From the NCBI GenBank assembly GCA_002917775.1, contig KZ627161.1, forward strand, positions 824,417-888,416: DNA of 64,000 nt, read 5' to 3'. Source of the stretch: Glaciozyma antarctica PI12 (taxonomy: Eukaryota > Basidiomycota > Microbotryomycetes > Kriegeriales > Camptobasidiaceae). Positions 1-14,322 of this stretch are shown here, piece by piece. The translations under genes and the position numbers were made by a program. The notes under the pieces are model-generated. The model worked only from the letters and a program-made list of their open reading frames with translations. It made no database searches and was not told the origin of the DNA. How positions within the stretch are numbered: the first letter of the stretch is position 1; each line of letters starts with the position of its first letter.

Positions 1-196
1 ACACCCCTCGTCGTAACCAGCACGCGACGCGTCGATCGGCCGCCAACTCGCCTCTCCTCCCCTCCCCAGCCTTCGCTCTCTCGGCCTCTCCAGGATCAGC
101 TCATGTTCCGCCTAGCTTCCAGGCATCGCTGGCGAAACGCGGGATGATGGAGCGCTTCATGTCGGACCGCGAAGGAGGGAAGGAAGACGTCGAAGC

Positions 197-2766
197 ATGC
201 GATCCCGCCCCGGTCGTCACCCATCCTGCGAACGTCGAGAACGCACAGCTACCTCTTCACGAAGCTCCACTTTCTCCCTCCCCCAACTCTCGCCTCGCCA
301 ACACCACCAACTCTCCCCCTCGACGGTCGGCGGCCTTCTCCCCCAGCGCGATGATGACCTCCCCCGTACCCTCCGAGGGGTCCGTTCCCTCCCTTTTCTT
401 CCCCCGACCGTCGCACGACTTCTTCGCAGCGAGCTGGACGAGCTCGAAGCCAACGGGTCGACGAGTCGCAAGAAGTCGTTGAGGAAGCGGGCGGACCGAA
501 GCGTCGAACGCGTGAGTTTTTCTTCTTTTCGTTGAGCTTCGAGCTTAACTGACGAGCTGTTTGAGCAGACTGGCGATGAGCATCGCTCGAGTCCTTACAA
601 CACCGGCGACCGACCCGACCAGAGTCCGACGTACTCGTCGAGCCTCACCAAGCGGCCTCTCGACGTCCTGAGCTCCGACGAAAGCGATTCGACGAAGCGC
701 CCGCGGTGGAGCAACGAACTCCCGCTCAACGGCGACCCGGTTTCGCCTACCCCTTCGACGATCTCGATGCACGCTCCGTCCTTCTGCGACTCGTCCCCTC
801 CCATGTCCGACAAAGCGTCGAACGCCAGCGTCGTTCGACCCGCCTATCAGCTCATCATGACCCCGAGCCACCCCGCCTCCGCCCCCGACTTCCTCTACGA
901 CGGCCTCCCCTCCTCCTCGCCCGCGTCCTCTCCGCACGCGTACTCGGACTACGGCGCTCGACCTCGCCCCGTCGCAGCTCCCTCCGCAGCCGGCACCGGT
1001 CCCTCCCCCTCCAGCACCACCTCCTCCACCACCGTCGACAGCAACTCGACGCGCAAGCGAGCTCCTCTCAAGCGCGCCGAAACTCTGCCCGCCATCCTCG
1101 GATCCGAAAGCCACGCCAAACCGCACTGGTCCTACGCGGCCCTCATCGGTCAGGCCGTCTTCTCGACCGAAACGCGCAAGATCTCTCTCGCCGACATCTA
1201 CACGTTCATCATGGCGTCGTACCCGTACTACAAGAAGAGCGACGCGGGATGGCAGAACTCGATTAGGCACAACCTCAGTCTGAACGAGTGCTTCATCAAG
1301 ACGGCGCGCGGGCCCGACAACCCTGGGAAGGGATGCCTCTGGGCGATCGCGCCTGGATGCGAGGAGCAGTTTGCCGACGGAGGGTTTTTCAAGAAGGGAG
1401 CAGCGCCGAACGGGAAGAAGCCCAAGGTCATCAAGGCGGCGGCGGCGAGGTTCGACCCCACGGGTCTTCTACGAGCAGCGGCGTCGGCGAACAAGAGGCC
1501 TCGCGAGGTTTCGCCTCATTCGTCGTCGGCAGGAGCTTCTCCCGCCCCGAGCTCGTCGTCGACTCGTGATTCGGCCTCGCGTCCTTCGAAGCGCGCGCCT
1601 TCCAGGTCGTCGGTCGGCGAATCCTCCTCTGCCGCCTCCCAACCTCTCCTATCGACCTCGAGCCCGCACTCTGCCGAAGCCGTCCCCTCCGCCGCCTCCG
1701 ACATGCCCCAAGCTTCGATCTCCACGATGGGCACTCGAGGATCCCTCGCCTCTCTCGCGTCGGCGGCGTCGGCCGAAGAAGCAAAGGAGAAGCGCGCCAA
1801 TGTCGAGGTTCTTGCGCCAGCGTACGTCCACCGTCCTGCGCCGCGCACCAGCCCCGGAGCGTCGGAGAGCCAGCACCAAGGACACCGTACTCGCCGAGGC
1901 GCCCTCACCTCCCCCGCCCACATGGCCGCCTCCCCTCCGACGTCGGTCTACAACCGCCTCGCAGGTCCCTACCAGCCCATCCTCTTCACCCAGCCGTCCG
2001 CGCAGAGTCATCGCGCACTCGCCCTCCTCGCTTCGCCAGAAGCAGCTGGGATCATGCCCGTACATCCCTCCGTCTTCGATCGGTCCCTCCCTCAAGTCCC
2101 CTCTCACAACCCCACTCAACACTCTCACTTCCTCCCAGCGCCTCACATCTTCCCTGGCCTGAGTCGGCACCGCCAGCGCACGATCAGCGACGAGAAGGAC
2201 GGGCAGAGCATGATGTCTCCCACTGCACTTACGCACACTCAAAGTCCCGTGCGTCTTTCTCACTCGCTCTCACGACCTTAGACTGACTCGCTTCATTCAC
2301 GCAGGTCTCGTCGATGCGCGGCGGTCCTCGAGCGCCGATGTCGCCCGTCCAAGGCTCGGAGGAGAAGTCGACCGGCCTCGCCGACCCAGAGAAGAAGCGC
2401 GCAAGCGGTCTTCGCCACCTCCCCGCCGTCGCAGCTCTCGCCGACGCAGCCGACACGTTTGGAACTCCTCCTCGACACCTTCGCAGCCCGTCGTCTCGAT
2501 CGATGCAGTCGGTCGGAGCGCTCCAGGCCGCCATGTCGACGCCGGGAGGTCGGAGGTGGGGGACTCCAGGCCGGCCTGGAGTGAGCCCGAGCATGGTGGA
2601 TGGAGCTTGGGGATGGGGAGATCCTTTTGGAGGGCAGGTTGAGGCGGAGCTGGATAGGATGGGCGACGACGATGATTCCGTCCAGGGCTCGGGGTCGAGC
2701 AGCCTCCTTCCTCGCCTTTATTGGTCTTCTCCCAGTCTTCCTGGAGCGTCCCATGTGGCGTGGTGA
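197..2766 (+). CDS. Forkhead (winged-helix) transcription factor
   Basis: Sequence-specific nuclear transcription factor. Exons 197-511, 569-2248 and 2305-2766 join in phase 0 and give about 818 aa. The forkhead domain lies near residues 289-383 (nt 1118-1403): it opens KPHWSYAALIGQA, carries the recognition-helix signature WQNSIRHNLSLNECF and ends in the wing W-A-I-A-P. The rest is Ser/Pro/Ala-rich and probably disordered, with many S/T-P sites that could be kinase targets. Intron 1 (512-568) has a gtgagt donor and cttaactgac branch; intron 2 (2249-2304) has gtgcgt and cag. The start is uncertain: 197 is the first in-frame ATG, but the window begins close upstream and a further 5' exon is possible. 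Fungal forkheads of this kind include the Fkh/Sep1 cell-cycle group; I cannot assign the exact orthologue. Confidence 0.85.
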
Positions 2767-6189
<3,423 letters not shown>

Positions 6190-6725
6190 GTTGACAGCAG
6201 CGGCTTCGTTGGACGCCCTTCCTCGCGGGAGGCTAGCGACGAGCTTTGGCGGTGGTGTAACTTCTGCTGCTGTCCTGGCGAAGGCGGTGAAGATTGGGGT
6301 TGGAGAGAGGGGAGGAGGGGAGAGAGGAGAAAGGGGCAGGAGAAAGGGACAGGGAGAGCGACATGTTGTTATTCGTAGCGGGAGGGGAGACACCCTCTGT
6401 CCTCGACTTGGCTGAAGGGCTGCCAGATTAAAAGTATCGCTCGTTCTCAAGCTCTGGAGAGTATAGTAAGAAGGGAAAAGAGCACACTCGCAGTCGCTCT
6501 CGCTGGCGCCAAAGGTCTCCGCAGCTCGACTCCCCTGGAATGCGAGAAAGTAGGGGACTGGCTTGGTTTTCCTTCTAGCTTGCTCTACATAATAGGATGC
6601 AGAGGCTTTGATTAGATTAAGTTGCCTTGCGCCAGGAGAAAGAGAAACCACCCCGGCGCGCGCGGCGACGGTCAACAAATCTTCTCGAGCTCACCTCTTT
6701 CGATCCGCTACCACTCACTTCAACC
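6190..6725. promoter_or_regulatory. Divergent promoter, ArfGAP / XPT1
   Basis: The two start codons face away from each other across 536 nt, so this stretch must contain both promoters and 5' UTRs. Open frames run through it on the minus strand but lack an ATG continuous with the ArfGAP coding region. No defined factor site was recognised. Confidence 0.5.
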
Positions 6726-7929
6726 ATGTCTGTCAACGACGGCAAGCACCGAGTCACCTACCAGGATATCCACGTCGCTATCGGCCGCACGGGGAAGGAG
6801 ATCATGGCCTCGTTCAAGCCCGACATGATGGTGTCAGTCGTAGCTCCTCCTCCTCCTTCTCCTGCGTCTTGCTAACGCTGGAGCTTCTGCAGCGCCATCG
6901 CCGGTGGAGGACTGTTCCCTGCGCGTGTCATGGTTCGTTGGCGCGTACTCGACCGTCCCGGCGTAGCTGAACGACCTCTCTGCAGCGTACGTTCCTCAAG
7001 AATGAAGAACGCCCTAGGAACGTCCCCATCCAGACGATTGGCCTCTCCCTCTACGAGGACCTTGGACCCGACATTTCGGTCGGTGGGACTGGGCTCGGAC
7101 AGGAGGAGAAGATCGGAAAGGAGGTCGTGCGAACTCAGTGGCTCGACAAGCCGATTTTGGGTCGGCGCATTCTCATCGTGGTGAGTGCACGGCGGTGAAA
7201 GCTTGGTCGAGGATACGAGCTGAATCGGGTAAGTTATGTTAGGACGAGGTGGACGACTCGAGGACGACGCTGGGGTACGCCGTCACGGAGCTCAGGAAGG
7301 ACATTGCTGCCGAGCTTGCGATGCTGTCGCCTGAGCAGCAGGCAAATGTTCCCGAGACTGCTCTCGCAATCTTCGTTGGTGAGGTCGTTCTCGTCAAGGG
7401 GTGGAGCTAAGCTAACGAGGCAGCGCAGTTCACAACAAGCTCAAGACGAAGCGCGCCGAGCTTCCCAGCGACGTTGCGTACTTTTCGGGCGAGGACGTGA
7501 GTCCTCAGCTAGCTCCCTGCCGTTTGCATGCGCTGACTTGCTCTCTCAATTACAGGTTGAGGATCTCTGGTGCGTTTCGTTGTTGGGCTTGCTGCGACCC
7601 TTTACTGACCTGCTCTTCTCCTCTCCTCGCTTCGCCTTCTCCATCTTTCTTTTGCCATTCCTTCACTCCCGTCATCCACTCGCTCCCTCCTTCTTTCCCC
7701 TGCTCCTCCGCCGTCAATCCTCTCTTCGTTCCACCTCGCTCTCCGCCGCCCTCCCCGCCACCCTTTCTCCTCGCCCTCGCTTCCGACACCGCAGGATCGA
7801 GTACCCATGGGAGCAGCAGGTACGCCCACACCTTCAATCTCCTGGCGCAACTCGCTGATCCTTTGCTTGCCGCAGGACATCCTCCTTCACGACAGCCTCG
7901 CCGCTCAGCAGAAGGAGTTGGGTCTGTAA
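6726..7929 (+). CDS. XPT1: Xanthine/hypoxanthine phosphoribosyltransferase (Xpt1-like)
   Basis: Purine salvage enzyme that joins xanthine, and perhaps hypoxanthine or guanine, to PRPP in the cytosol. Eight exons: 6726-6832, 6893-6932, 6986-7180, 7243-7378, 7429-7496, 7556-7569, 7795-7819 and 7876-7929, giving 212 aa. The PRPP-binding loop is ILIVDEVDDSRTTLG near the middle, preceded by AGGGLFPARV, both family hallmarks. The C-terminus reads IEYPWEQQ then a short acidic-basic tail. Exon 6 is 14 nt and exon 7 is 25 nt; intron 6 is long for this locus (225 nt). The donor after exon 1 is gtcagt, chosen because it alone keeps the MMVAIAGGG junction. The start ATG follows a plausible 5' UTR and matches the usual length of the family. 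Assignment to Xpt1 rather than another 6-oxopurine transferase is by overall resemblance. Confidence 0.87.
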
Positions 7930-8911
7930 AACGGCCTGGCGCCGACTACACCTGGACGAGCTACCCCTGGACTTGCAGGGACTTTTTTTTATCGCTTGGA
8001 ATGGAACCAGATCCAACAGACCTCGAGGAAGTGAATCTCTTGACCCCCTTGCAGAGAGATCTTGAGGCGATTCCATCGTATCTCGCAGTCTTGAAAGGGT
8101 CGCTCAGCAGCCGTTGCTGCTGGCGTCATGTTGAACCGTACAAAGGATGGCAATCTGTAGTTTCTGAGAGCTCCGCAAGGGAAAACAGTTGGTCAGCGAG
8201 GGCGAGCAACGAGCGGCTGGGCTGGGCGAGTTGGAGCGCTCGAACTCGGGCGGCTCCTTGCCCTCACACCACCCCCTCTTCTCCTGCACCTGGACGATCC
8301 GGTTGCGCTCAGCTCTACGTCGTACTCTCGCCAGCGACTCCCAGTGCTCTCCCGTTCTCGCTCAGAGGTAAAGCTCGTCCCATCAATCTCTCTCGGATAC
8401 CACTGGGGAGCTCGGCGTTTTCTTCCCAGCAACATCAACACCTGTCCACCGCTTAGGGAGAAGCGACAGAGGCGTCTCCTGGTGTGTGGAAGGCGGGACG
8501 ACACTGATCGGAGCTGGGCGGCTGCCGATCTTGCTGGATACAGGACGTGCTTTTTCACGGGGCGTGAGGGGGCCGCAGAGGGCCTGAGGGAGCGCAGAGC
8601 AGGGCAACGAAGGGAAGAGCATGTCCTGGAACCTGCTTTACACGCCTCATCACTCTCCTGGCCGCACCGAGCTCGCGCTTACTTCTTGACGAACGATCCA
8701 GCAGGTCTAACTCCGGTCGTCCCCTCCCCTAGCACCTACGCCTCTCCTCAGCACCTACGCCTCTCCCGCCCCTCCTCCACTTCCTCCAGTCGGTTCCGTC
8801 AAGGTCTTAGTGCCGTCGCGACCCTCGCCGCTCGCCCCCAGCTACTCGCCTCTCCTGCCCCTCCTCAACTCCCATCACCCACCGCCTTTCAACAACCCCT
8901 CATCTTGCGCA
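7930..8911. other. Long intergenic region, no gene recognised
   Basis: This 982-nt stretch lies between the XPT1 stop and the mitoferrin start. Open frames exist on both strands, as expected at this GC content, but none has family-like sequence, and splice signals do not assemble them. It should hold the XPT1 3' UTR and the mitoferrin promoter. A non-coding RNA cannot be excluded. Confidence 0.45.
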
Positions 8912-10115
8912 ATGGCCGCCATGGTAGAGGAGATTGAATACGAAGGATTGGACAACGATTCGTTGGCAATCAACATGATCGCTGGAGCATGCGCCGGTAT
9001 CGCAGAGCACGCCGTCATGTACCCGGTCGATTCTATCAAGGTGAGCTCGCGTTCTTGCAGGAGCTGGCGAGGGAGTCGGAAGCGCAGAGAAGCTGACACG
9101 GCACGTACTCTCGCAGACTCGGATGCAGGTCTTGTCCACCTCTCCCGCAGCGATGTACACTGGCATGTCGGACGCCTTTTCGAGGATCACGACGGCTGAG
9201 GGAGGAAAGCGATTGTGGCGAGGTGTGGGGTCGGTCATTATGGGGGCAGGACCGGCGCATGCCATATATTTTGGGAGCTACGAGTTCGTCAAGGACTTGG
9301 CGGGAGGGAACGACAAGGGCTACTCGTTCGTGGCGACTGGTGAGCTCGAGCGCGCGCAGTGGAGCTGTGGGCGCGCAAGAGCTGATGCGAGTTTGGTCTT
9401 GCAGCTTGCGCTGGAGCAACGGCTACTGTCATGAGCGATCTCTGCATGAACCCGTTCGACGTCGTCAAGCAGCGGATGCAGGTCCATGGCTCCGTCTACC
9501 GAGGCGTCGCTGCGTGCTTCCGGGACGTCTACAAGGCCGAGGGACTCGCTGCGTTCTACGTCTCGTACCCCACCACCCTCATGATGACGGTGCCGTTCAC
9601 CGCTGCTCAGTTCTCCACCTACGAGTACCTCAAGTGAGCTGCTTCCCTGCTCTCCCCTTTCAGGTTCGCACTGACTGACCCTTCGCCTTCGCAGGGACGC
9701 GTTCAACCCCACGGGCGTCTACTCCCCCATCACCCACGTCACCGCAGGAGGTATCGCTGGAGCCGTCGCAGCCGCCGTCACGACTCCGTTGGACGTCTGC
9801 AAGACTGCAAGACGAGACGCGCGGTTCCTCGGACGACCCAACAATACGGAAAGCGCGAGGAATGGGCGACGCGTTCCGGATCATCCTCGAGCGGCAGGGA
9901 GTGGCTGGCTTCGCACGAGGGATCACGCCGCGAATCCTTGCCAACATGCCTAGCAATGCGCTTTGCTGGTGTGTCCTGCTCCTCCTGCGATTTCGACGAG
10001 TTGAACACCTCTAACGCCCATCTCTCGCAGGCTTTCGTACGAGGGATTCAAGTTCTTCCTCAAGGGCGGCCACAACTCGACTGCGACGCCCTCTCGATCC
10101 GGTCAAGGCCTTTAA
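8912..10115 (+). CDS. MRS4: Mitochondrial iron carrier (mitoferrin, Mrs3/Mrs4 type)
   Basis: Inner-membrane carrier that brings ferrous iron into mitochondria for heme and Fe-S synthesis. Exons 8912-9040, 9117-9339, 9405-9633, 9695-9968 and 10031-10115 would give about 312 aa. The three carrier repeats show P-x-D/E-x-x-K/R signatures: PVDSIKTRMQ, PFDVVKQRMQ and PLDVCKT. MIAGACAGIAEHAVMYP and the repeat-2 context resemble mitoferrins. The coding length is 1 nt too long (940 nt). The break is at about 9800-9810 in exon 4, where the frame moves from PLDVCKT to a second frame reading RGSSDDPTIRKARGMGDAF and onward to WLSYEGFKFFLKGG. A short near-duplication (tgcaagac twice) sits there. Both sides are well conserved, so I treat this as one interrupted gene and suspect a sequence error rather than decay. 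Confidence 0.85.
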
Positions 10116-10448
10116 TCTCACCTTGCTAGCGATACCACCTCCCCACTCCCCCTTTTTTTGCATTCCCCCAATACCCCACGACACTCTCCCTGCGCTCTCT
10201 CTCCTCAACCTCTGGCGACAGAGGAGGATCCAAAAGGCCTCACCCCGCCAAACTGTACGATAGTAACCTCGGAACCCCTACAGTACTTGCAACTATTGGA
10301 TAGTCCTTGCGAACGACTTGAGCGGGAAGGGAGAGTCGAAACACGAAGCGAGGTTCGAGAACCCCTAGCGAGCTTGGGCGCCAACTCGGGTTGTTCTCCC
10401 TCCCAACTCGCCTCTCCACAACAGCCCAAGGGCTCACCGCGCACTGCC
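10116..10448. other. Intergenic region upstream of MKT1
   Basis: It contains the mitoferrin 3' end and presumably the MKT1 promoter and leader. No feature with clear support was seen. Confidence 0.4.
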
Positions 10449-13222
10449 ATGGGAATTCGAGCATTCGACTGTGAGTACCGTTCGTAGAGGCTGCGTGGCG
10501 GAGTCGTGCTGACGGCCCGTTCATAGACTGGCTCAGCGAGCGTGGCTTGGTCAAGGACGTCCCTCTCTCCGCTCTTGCTGGCACCCGCATCGGGATAGAT
10601 GCTGCCCACTACCTGCGCCGTCTCTTGGCCATGCGCGACCCCGCTACAAGCGACACGTTCGTCGCGGCGGTCGGAGGAGCTCCCTTGGCGTTAACGGGTT
10701 CGTGGTCTCGCGCCGGGCATGAGAGGAGGTACGGGAGCTGATCCTACGGCTTCTGGCTATAGGGCAGATTGAGAAGGATCTCAAGTCGTTGCAGAGCGCT
10801 GGCGTCAAGCCCGTCTTTGTCTTCTCCGGCATCACGCCGTTGGAGAAGGAGCGGCCCTTCCTGGCGGAGGATCCGAGGACGTGGAGGAGGGCGCAGGCTT
10901 GGGAGCACTACGAGCAAGGGAGGGTACCTCAGGCGCAGGCAGAGTTTGGCAACTCCAACCCCGTCGTGCCCCAGGACGTTATGCGGATCGTCCTACGCAT
11001 CTTCAAGCAGCGCAGCGTCGAGTTCGTCGTGGCGCCCTACCTGGCGTGGGCCCAGCTCGTCTACCTCGAGCGCCATGAGCGGGCGTACGTTCACTCCATC
11101 TACGGCTCCAACGAGCTCTTCATGTTCGACGGAATCGACCGCATCATCCTCAACATCGACTTCGCCTCGTCCACCATCTCCTTCGCCTCCAAGAACGCCA
11201 TCCTCACCGACATGGGCGTCTCCTCGGACCAATTCCTTGACCTCTCCATCATCGCCGGATTCGAGAACTCCCCCTCCTTCCCTGGACTCGACCCGCGCGA
11301 GTTCCTCTTCCGGAACGCCGTCGACCTGGTCAAGGCTCGCGGTACGGGCGTCGCAGCAGTCATGGCGTTCAAAGACTACCCTCCCGTCTACACCTCCAAC
11401 TACATCGACCAATTCGCTCGCGCACGCTGCATGATCAAGTTCTCCCTCGTCCTCGTCGCGCAGGAAGGTCGCGTCCTCCCCCTCCCTCTCGTCGTCCCTC
11501 CCCCTTCCTCCTCCCCATCCCTCGTCGTCACCGCCGCCGATATTCCCTCCGACCTCGGCGACATCTTTTCGCCCCACTTCCCTGACGAAGTCTACTACCA
11601 GCTCTTCCGCGGCCTCGTCGGACCTCAAATCATCAACGCCCTCGCTTCCGGACACTTTGTCGAGCCGACTCCTTTGTGCGGAGGAACGCCCGAGTACGAA
11701 CGATACGTCAAGGGCTTGACGGAATCTGAATAATCTCCGAGATGCGTTGCGCTGGCACTCGTCTCGAGCGTGCTGCACCCGGTTTGGGCGAAGAAGCAGG
11801 TGGTGCGTGGGAGATTCCCTTTTGATTCCTGGGGAGTCGCTGATGGTTCTCTCGCTGCAGGCGGCTATTTACTACTTCGATCCGTCGCGAGACTATGGCA
11901 TTCCTCATTCGTCACCAGGCACGAGCGCCTTCATCGAGGGCGTGTCAAAGTGGAACGTTGACGTCCGGCACGTTGAGAACGAGCTGAGACGGCAGACGGT
12001 GAGTCTTCGAGTTAGCGGAGGACGTGGATGAGCTGACGAGTCTCTCTCCAGTCCTCGACGATCGACCTTTCTCTCTGTCTTGGTGGAACAAGCACAGCGG
12101 GCCTGGCGCAGAAGACGATCGTTCCTCGAAACTCGGAGCAGGTGGGTAGCTGTGATCTTCTCTGCGCTCACAAGCTGACCATCTTCGCGCGTCAGCTCCT
12201 CGACAAGAAGGATGAGATTGTCGCAAACACTCTTTGGCGATTCCTTGAGCTTCGAGCGTGCGCTCCTCTCCAGCCCTCTGGTCTGCGCTTGGCTGATCTC
12301 GTTGCGAACCCGCAGATTCCTCACTTCGGCTCACCAACACACCCCGCACGCTCAAGCTCTCTACATCGCCATGCGCTCGTCCAAGGTCAACGACAAGTTC
12401 CAGGAGGCCCTCTACCTCGCCCTCGAGCTCCTTCGTTCTGGCGCTCTCCACAACGGTCGGATCGGCAACCGAGCGTACAGCGGTGGACCCAACTTTCAAG
12501 GAACCGAGGACGACAAGCGAAGCATGCTCCTCGTGATGCGAGTCCTCAGCATCGTCCCCCTCTCCTTCAACGTACGTTCCTTCCCGCTGCGCCTTTCAAC
12601 GCACCACTAACGCTCTCACCCGCAGCCTGGACCTTGGAGCGGTCCCCTCTCCCGCGAACTCCTCGTCTTCAACTCCTTCCTCCGCGTCACCTCGCGCTCG
12701 ATGCGCTCCCTCGTCGAATCCGTCGCCCTCAATCTCCTCCTCCGATCCGACGCACGTCGGTCGCGCGAAGACTACGTCGACATCTCCCTCTCCCTCCCAT
12801 TCCAAACCGACACCAACACGGGGATGGGAATCTTGTTCAAGGCGTTCGGAGACACGGTGTGCCACATGGCTGGAGGCGTCGATGTCGTTACGCGCGCTGG
12901 AGCGGGGACGACGGGAGCGAGTGTCGAGGAGCAGAAGGTCGTAGGAGCGGCGAAGGAGCAGACGCTGAGCTTGCTCGACGAGGCGTTTCCGAACGTCAAG
13001 AACGTTACGGCGGAGCTGCAGAGAGGGTTGAGGTTCTGGCAGGTGGTGAGTGCCTCCCGCTTTCGATTCGGTCGGAGCAGCGAGTTGATGAGAGCTTTGT
13101 GCGCGCAGATGATGATCGCTGTGAGGACGCTTCGCCAGTCGACGGCGGGGTCGGCGATCACGCCCGAGTTGGTGCACCAGTTCGAAGCAGCAGATGCGTG
13201 GTTGAAGCCGTTCGCAGTGTAA
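10449..13222 (+). CDS. MKT1: Mkt1-like post-transcriptional regulator (XPG-related fold)
   Basis: Mkt1 proteins have an inactive XPG/FEN-like nuclease fold and act with Pbp1 on mRNA translation and stability in the cytoplasm. Exons: 10449-10470, 10527-10697, 10763-11802, 11861-11998, 12052-12141, 12196-12257, 12316-12571, 12626-13045 and 13109-13222, a closed 771-codon frame. Support: MGIRAFDYWLSERGLV at the N-terminus, GIDAAHYLRRLL, PVFVFSGI, DLSIIAGFENSPSFPG, and a C-terminal domain with FKAFGDTVCHMAGG. A TAA occurs in frame at 11731-11733, between CGGTPEYERYVKGLTE and VALALVSSVLHPVWAKKQ, with no change of frame. It is bracketed by a possible 66-nt GT-AG segment (11676-11741) whose removal would keep the frame. 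Alternatively it is a nonsense change or base error. Confidence 0.85.
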
Positions 13223-13299
13223 TGCGAAAGAAGCTGCTTCCATGGCCGTTTTACGATGTGCGATTGCGAGGGTTGTACAATGCAGCGAGGATGGGAGAA

Positions 13300-14018
13300 C
13301 TACTTGTACGTGGGATGGGCCTTGTAGACCTTGCCTTCGTGTTCGAATGTTGCGGTGCGGAAGAGAGCGTCGAGCTGCGAAGCGAGGCCTGGATTCGCGT
13401 CCTTGCATCCTGCGAGGGAGTCAGGGCGGATAACGACTACGGGCGAGCAGAAACGCACCTTCCACCACGTTTGCTCCCCACACAAAGTACTCCTGCACCC
13501 TCTCTGCTGTCCACCCAACTGGCACTCCTGCAGGACCCGCCAGATCGCTCAAGTTGCTCAGCTTGTCCGCCAGTTTTACATGCTCTGTTCGGTGGTCAGC
13601 TAAGGCATCATCTAGGACTCATCTGGCTCTAGGACTCACTGGCATCCATCGACTTGTGTGGCGCCTCGTCGATCTGCGCCTGCTTCCGTCCCGCCTTGTT
13701 CAAAGCAGGGTTGTCGGTGCACTCCAAAACGATCCGTTCGACCCGCTCCCCAAACGCCCGCGCGATCTCCTCGGGCGTCGTCTCCGTGTCTTCGACTGTA
13801 TCATGCAGGAGTGCTGCTTGAAGAATGTACACGGGCGGGGTAGGATAGAGAGAGGAGCCTGGTCCTGCGATCCGGCGCGCGACATCGAGAGGGTGATTGA
13901 TGTACGGTGTCCGAGCGTGGTTCTTGCGCCGTTGCGTCGCGTGCTTGGCGGCTGCGAAGGAGGCGGTCTCGAGGAGGAGGGCGGTGTCGGCAAGGGAACT
14001 GGCGCTGGCGGACGTCAT
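13300..14018 (-). CDS. MESH1-type guanosine bisdiphosphate 3'-pyrophosphohydrolase
   Basis: HD-domain hydrolase of the SpoT/MESH1 family, which removes the 3' pyrophosphate from (p)ppGpp and, in animals, also dephosphorylates NADPH. Exons (minus order): 14018-13640, 13584-13459 and 13409-13300, 204 aa, close to the usual ~180. Signature residues: KHATQRRK, PYINHPLDVA, the HD motif in AALLHDTVEDTETT, the KLADKLSNLSDL helix and GWTAERVQEYFVWG. The first ATG in the family-like reading is at 14018. The frame stays open upstream to an ATG at 14267; that Arg/Pro-rich extension is probably UTR, though a mitochondrial leader is possible. Its start faces the ING gene. It ends 78 nt from the MKT1 stop, so the two transcripts converge. 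Confidence 0.9.
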
Positions 14019-14322
14019 GATGGTGCGGAAGGCGATGGGAGTGATAGGGCGGAGGGAGGGGAGGAAGGAGTGGGACGGGAGCTGGTAGATTGGCCTCAGG
14101 AAGTAGCCTCTGTAGGTCGGGAGTAAGGTATTCAGTTTGGGAGAGGGAGGGGGAGGGGAGAAAGGGGGGGAAGGGAAAGAGGAGGAGGTGCTGAGACCTG
14201 GCGTGGTCAACCTCGGCGTCAACCTCGTCCCCTTCTTCCTCTCCCTCCTCCTACTCCCTCCAGACATCTCCAGAGACGACTACGGACCCCTTGAACGCCC
14301 TCAAGGCGCCCCTTCTACAGCC
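14019..14322. promoter_or_regulatory. Divergent promoter, MESH1 / ING gene
   Basis: The 304 nt between two opposite start codons contain purine-rich runs of g and a on the plus strand near 14140-14190. No specific factor site was recognised. Confidence 0.45.

Noticed and set aside
545-1270. 241-codon minus-strand open frame opposite the forkhead exon
   Set aside because: Gly/Arg/Val-rich shadow of a real gene on the other strand, without splice support or domains.
7930-8911. Overlapping open frames on both strands between XPT1 and mitoferrin
   Set aside because: No conserved motif, no consistent intron set and no start context; open frames of this length are expected at this GC content.
9790-9815. 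A tiny intron to explain the mitoferrin frame change
   Set aside because: The only GT-AG pair spans about 17 nt, far below a workable size, and has no branch site.
11707-11741. A 35-nt intron removing the MKT1 TAA
   Set aside because: It would leave the downstream exon in the wrong frame and lose VALALVSSVLHPVW; only the 66-nt alternative keeps the frame.
14019-14267. N-terminal extension of MESH1 from an ATG at 14267
   Set aside because: Low-complexity Pro/Ser/Arg sequence not seen in the family; the ATG at 14018 gives the usual N-terminus. Not fully excluded as a targeting peptide.
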